Below, in pieces: positions 15,437-15,897 of a stretch of 15,897 nt of DNA. This stretch comes from Desulfobacteraceae bacterium (GTDB lineage: Bacteria; Desulfobacterota; DSM-4660; Desulfatiglandales; Desulfatiglandaceae): assembly GCA_030611815.1 (NCBI GenBank), contig JAUWPC010000036.1, positions 1-15,897 of the forward strand, given 5' to 3'. Position 1 is the first letter of the stretch. Each line of letters starts with the position of its first letter. The translations under genes were made by a program, and so were the position numbers. Below the pieces are notes generated by a model. That model saw only the letters and a program-made list of their open reading frames with translations. It made no database searches and was not told where the DNA came from.

Positions 15437-15495
15437 CTTGTGCAAATCTGCCAGAGGCAGACAAGAAGCACAAGGCATTTTTTTGTTTTTCTTTG
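15437..15495 (+). terminator. Terminator-like hairpin with T-rich tail upstream of the FIST gene
   Basis: Two nested stems: CTTGTGC (15437-15443) with GCACAAG (15468-15474), and inside it TCTGCC (15447-15452) with GGCAGA (15456-15461). On the plus strand they are followed by TTTTTTTGTTTTT. The shape is that of an intrinsic terminator reading rightward, yet no plus-strand gene ends here. On the minus strand it would lie in or before the FIST leader. Confidence 0.4.
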
Positions 15496-15633
15496 CGAGC
15501 TTTGCGAGAGACCTTTTTGGTTTCCCGCATCAGTTTCACTGAAGACGGGACCTCCGTTGCACTTTGACCGGCTTGTCCGGGGTCAGGAATCAGTTGTCAA
15601 CTCTGTCAAACAATCTGCTTGGTATCAGGATCA

Positions 15634-15897
15634 ATGATGAGCTCTGAAAAACATTTTCCCAACCACGACATATGGGATTTAGGCGAACTTCATCTCGCCC
15701 GGCAAAGTGTCAAGGTAGCTTTCATAAGTAAATTGTCTCACATTAGCCAAATTTTACCGAATTTCAACAAGATTACCAAACCAATACTTGAAACGTGCAT
15801 GAAGCAAGGGCACATAATGTATCCTTGTGTTTTGCAGCTTTCGGTCGCATGCCCCCATTTTTTGGTATCATACCAAAATTTGAGAAAGATCTTCAAT
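15634..15897 (+). CDS. Possible partial ORF, unknown, running off the right end
   Basis: An ATG at 15634 (a second ATG follows at 15637) opens a frame of 88 codons with no stop before the window ends. A modest AGGA lies 6 nt before the second ATG. The product starts MMSSEKHFPNHDIWDLGEL and contains TCMKQGHIMYPCVLQLSVAC; I recognise no family. The region is AT-richer than the genes to its left, and the opposite strand also has an open frame of about 60 codons entering from the edge, so coding is uncertain. It could be part of a decayed mobile element. The upstream stretch 15496-15633 holds repeat-like sequence (CTTTGCGAGCTTTGCGAGAG, CCGGCTTGTCCG) and no gene. Confidence 0.3.
   Translation, partial: MMSSEKHFPNHDIWDLGELHLARQSVKVAFISKLSHISQILPNFNKITKPILETCMKQGHIMYPCVLQLSVACPHFLVSYQNLRKIFN
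15860..15878. repeat. 19-bp palindrome, operator-like
   Basis: TTTTGGTAT, a central C, and ATACCAAAA form a perfect palindrome with 9-bp arms (15860-15868 and 15870-15878). This is typical of a dimeric repressor site but lies within the uncertain partial ORF, near the window end. Its target gene, if any, is outside the window. Confidence 0.45.

Noticed and set aside
15440..15637. 65-codon plus-strand frame
   Set aside because: Begins in the terminator-like hairpin and is composed of repeat-like sequence; no ribosome site.

Overview
This is about 15.9 kb of bacterial chromosome at roughly 50% GC. The gene content (EF-G paralogue, ExeA/GspB pair, crotonase, MoaA, TlpA-like lipoprotein, FIST protein, large hybrid kinase, response-regulator cyclase), together with many dispersed intergenic repeats, suggests a Gram-negative, probably anaerobic, Desulfobacterota-like (deltaproteobacterial) organism. 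That assignment is inference; no rRNA or lineage marker settles it. No tRNA, rRNA, CRISPR array, phage or intact transposase gene was seen.

Left part (1-5840). A solitary fusA-type gene (EF-G, +) has no rpsL/rpsG/tuf neighbours and converges with an ExeA/GspB pair on the minus strand. ExeA is an AAA+ ATPase with a membrane anchor and a peptidoglycan-binding tail. GspB overlaps its 3' end and is split by one in-frame TAA in its proline-rich linker. Upstream of exeA on the same strand is a crotonase-fold acyl-CoA isomerase/hydratase.

Middle (5841-9104). moaA (+) starts molybdopterin synthesis. It converges on a two-gene minus-strand operon of a TlpA/ResA-like thioredoxin lipoprotein and an amidohydrolase joined by an ATGA overlap. 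The gaps between these genes carry repeats, including an element copied from the fusA leader, a GGTTCA-rich tract, and a 20-bp direct repeat.

Right part (9105-15395). Three minus-strand genes form a probable signalling cassette: FIST sensor protein, then a hybrid histidine kinase (GAF-PAS-HisKA-HATPase-REC-REC-HPt), then a REC-class III adenylyl cyclase with a C-terminal TPR-like tail, 3 nt after the kinase. The sequence supports a complete phosphorelay ending in cAMP synthesis. A 270-bp MITE-like element with 18/19-bp terminal inverted repeats lies between the FIST gene and the kinase. It reaches the kinase ribosome-binding site and may supply its promoter.

Right edge (15396-15897). A terminator-like hairpin lies upstream of the FIST gene, and a possible unrecognised partial ORF runs off the end with an operator-like palindrome inside it.
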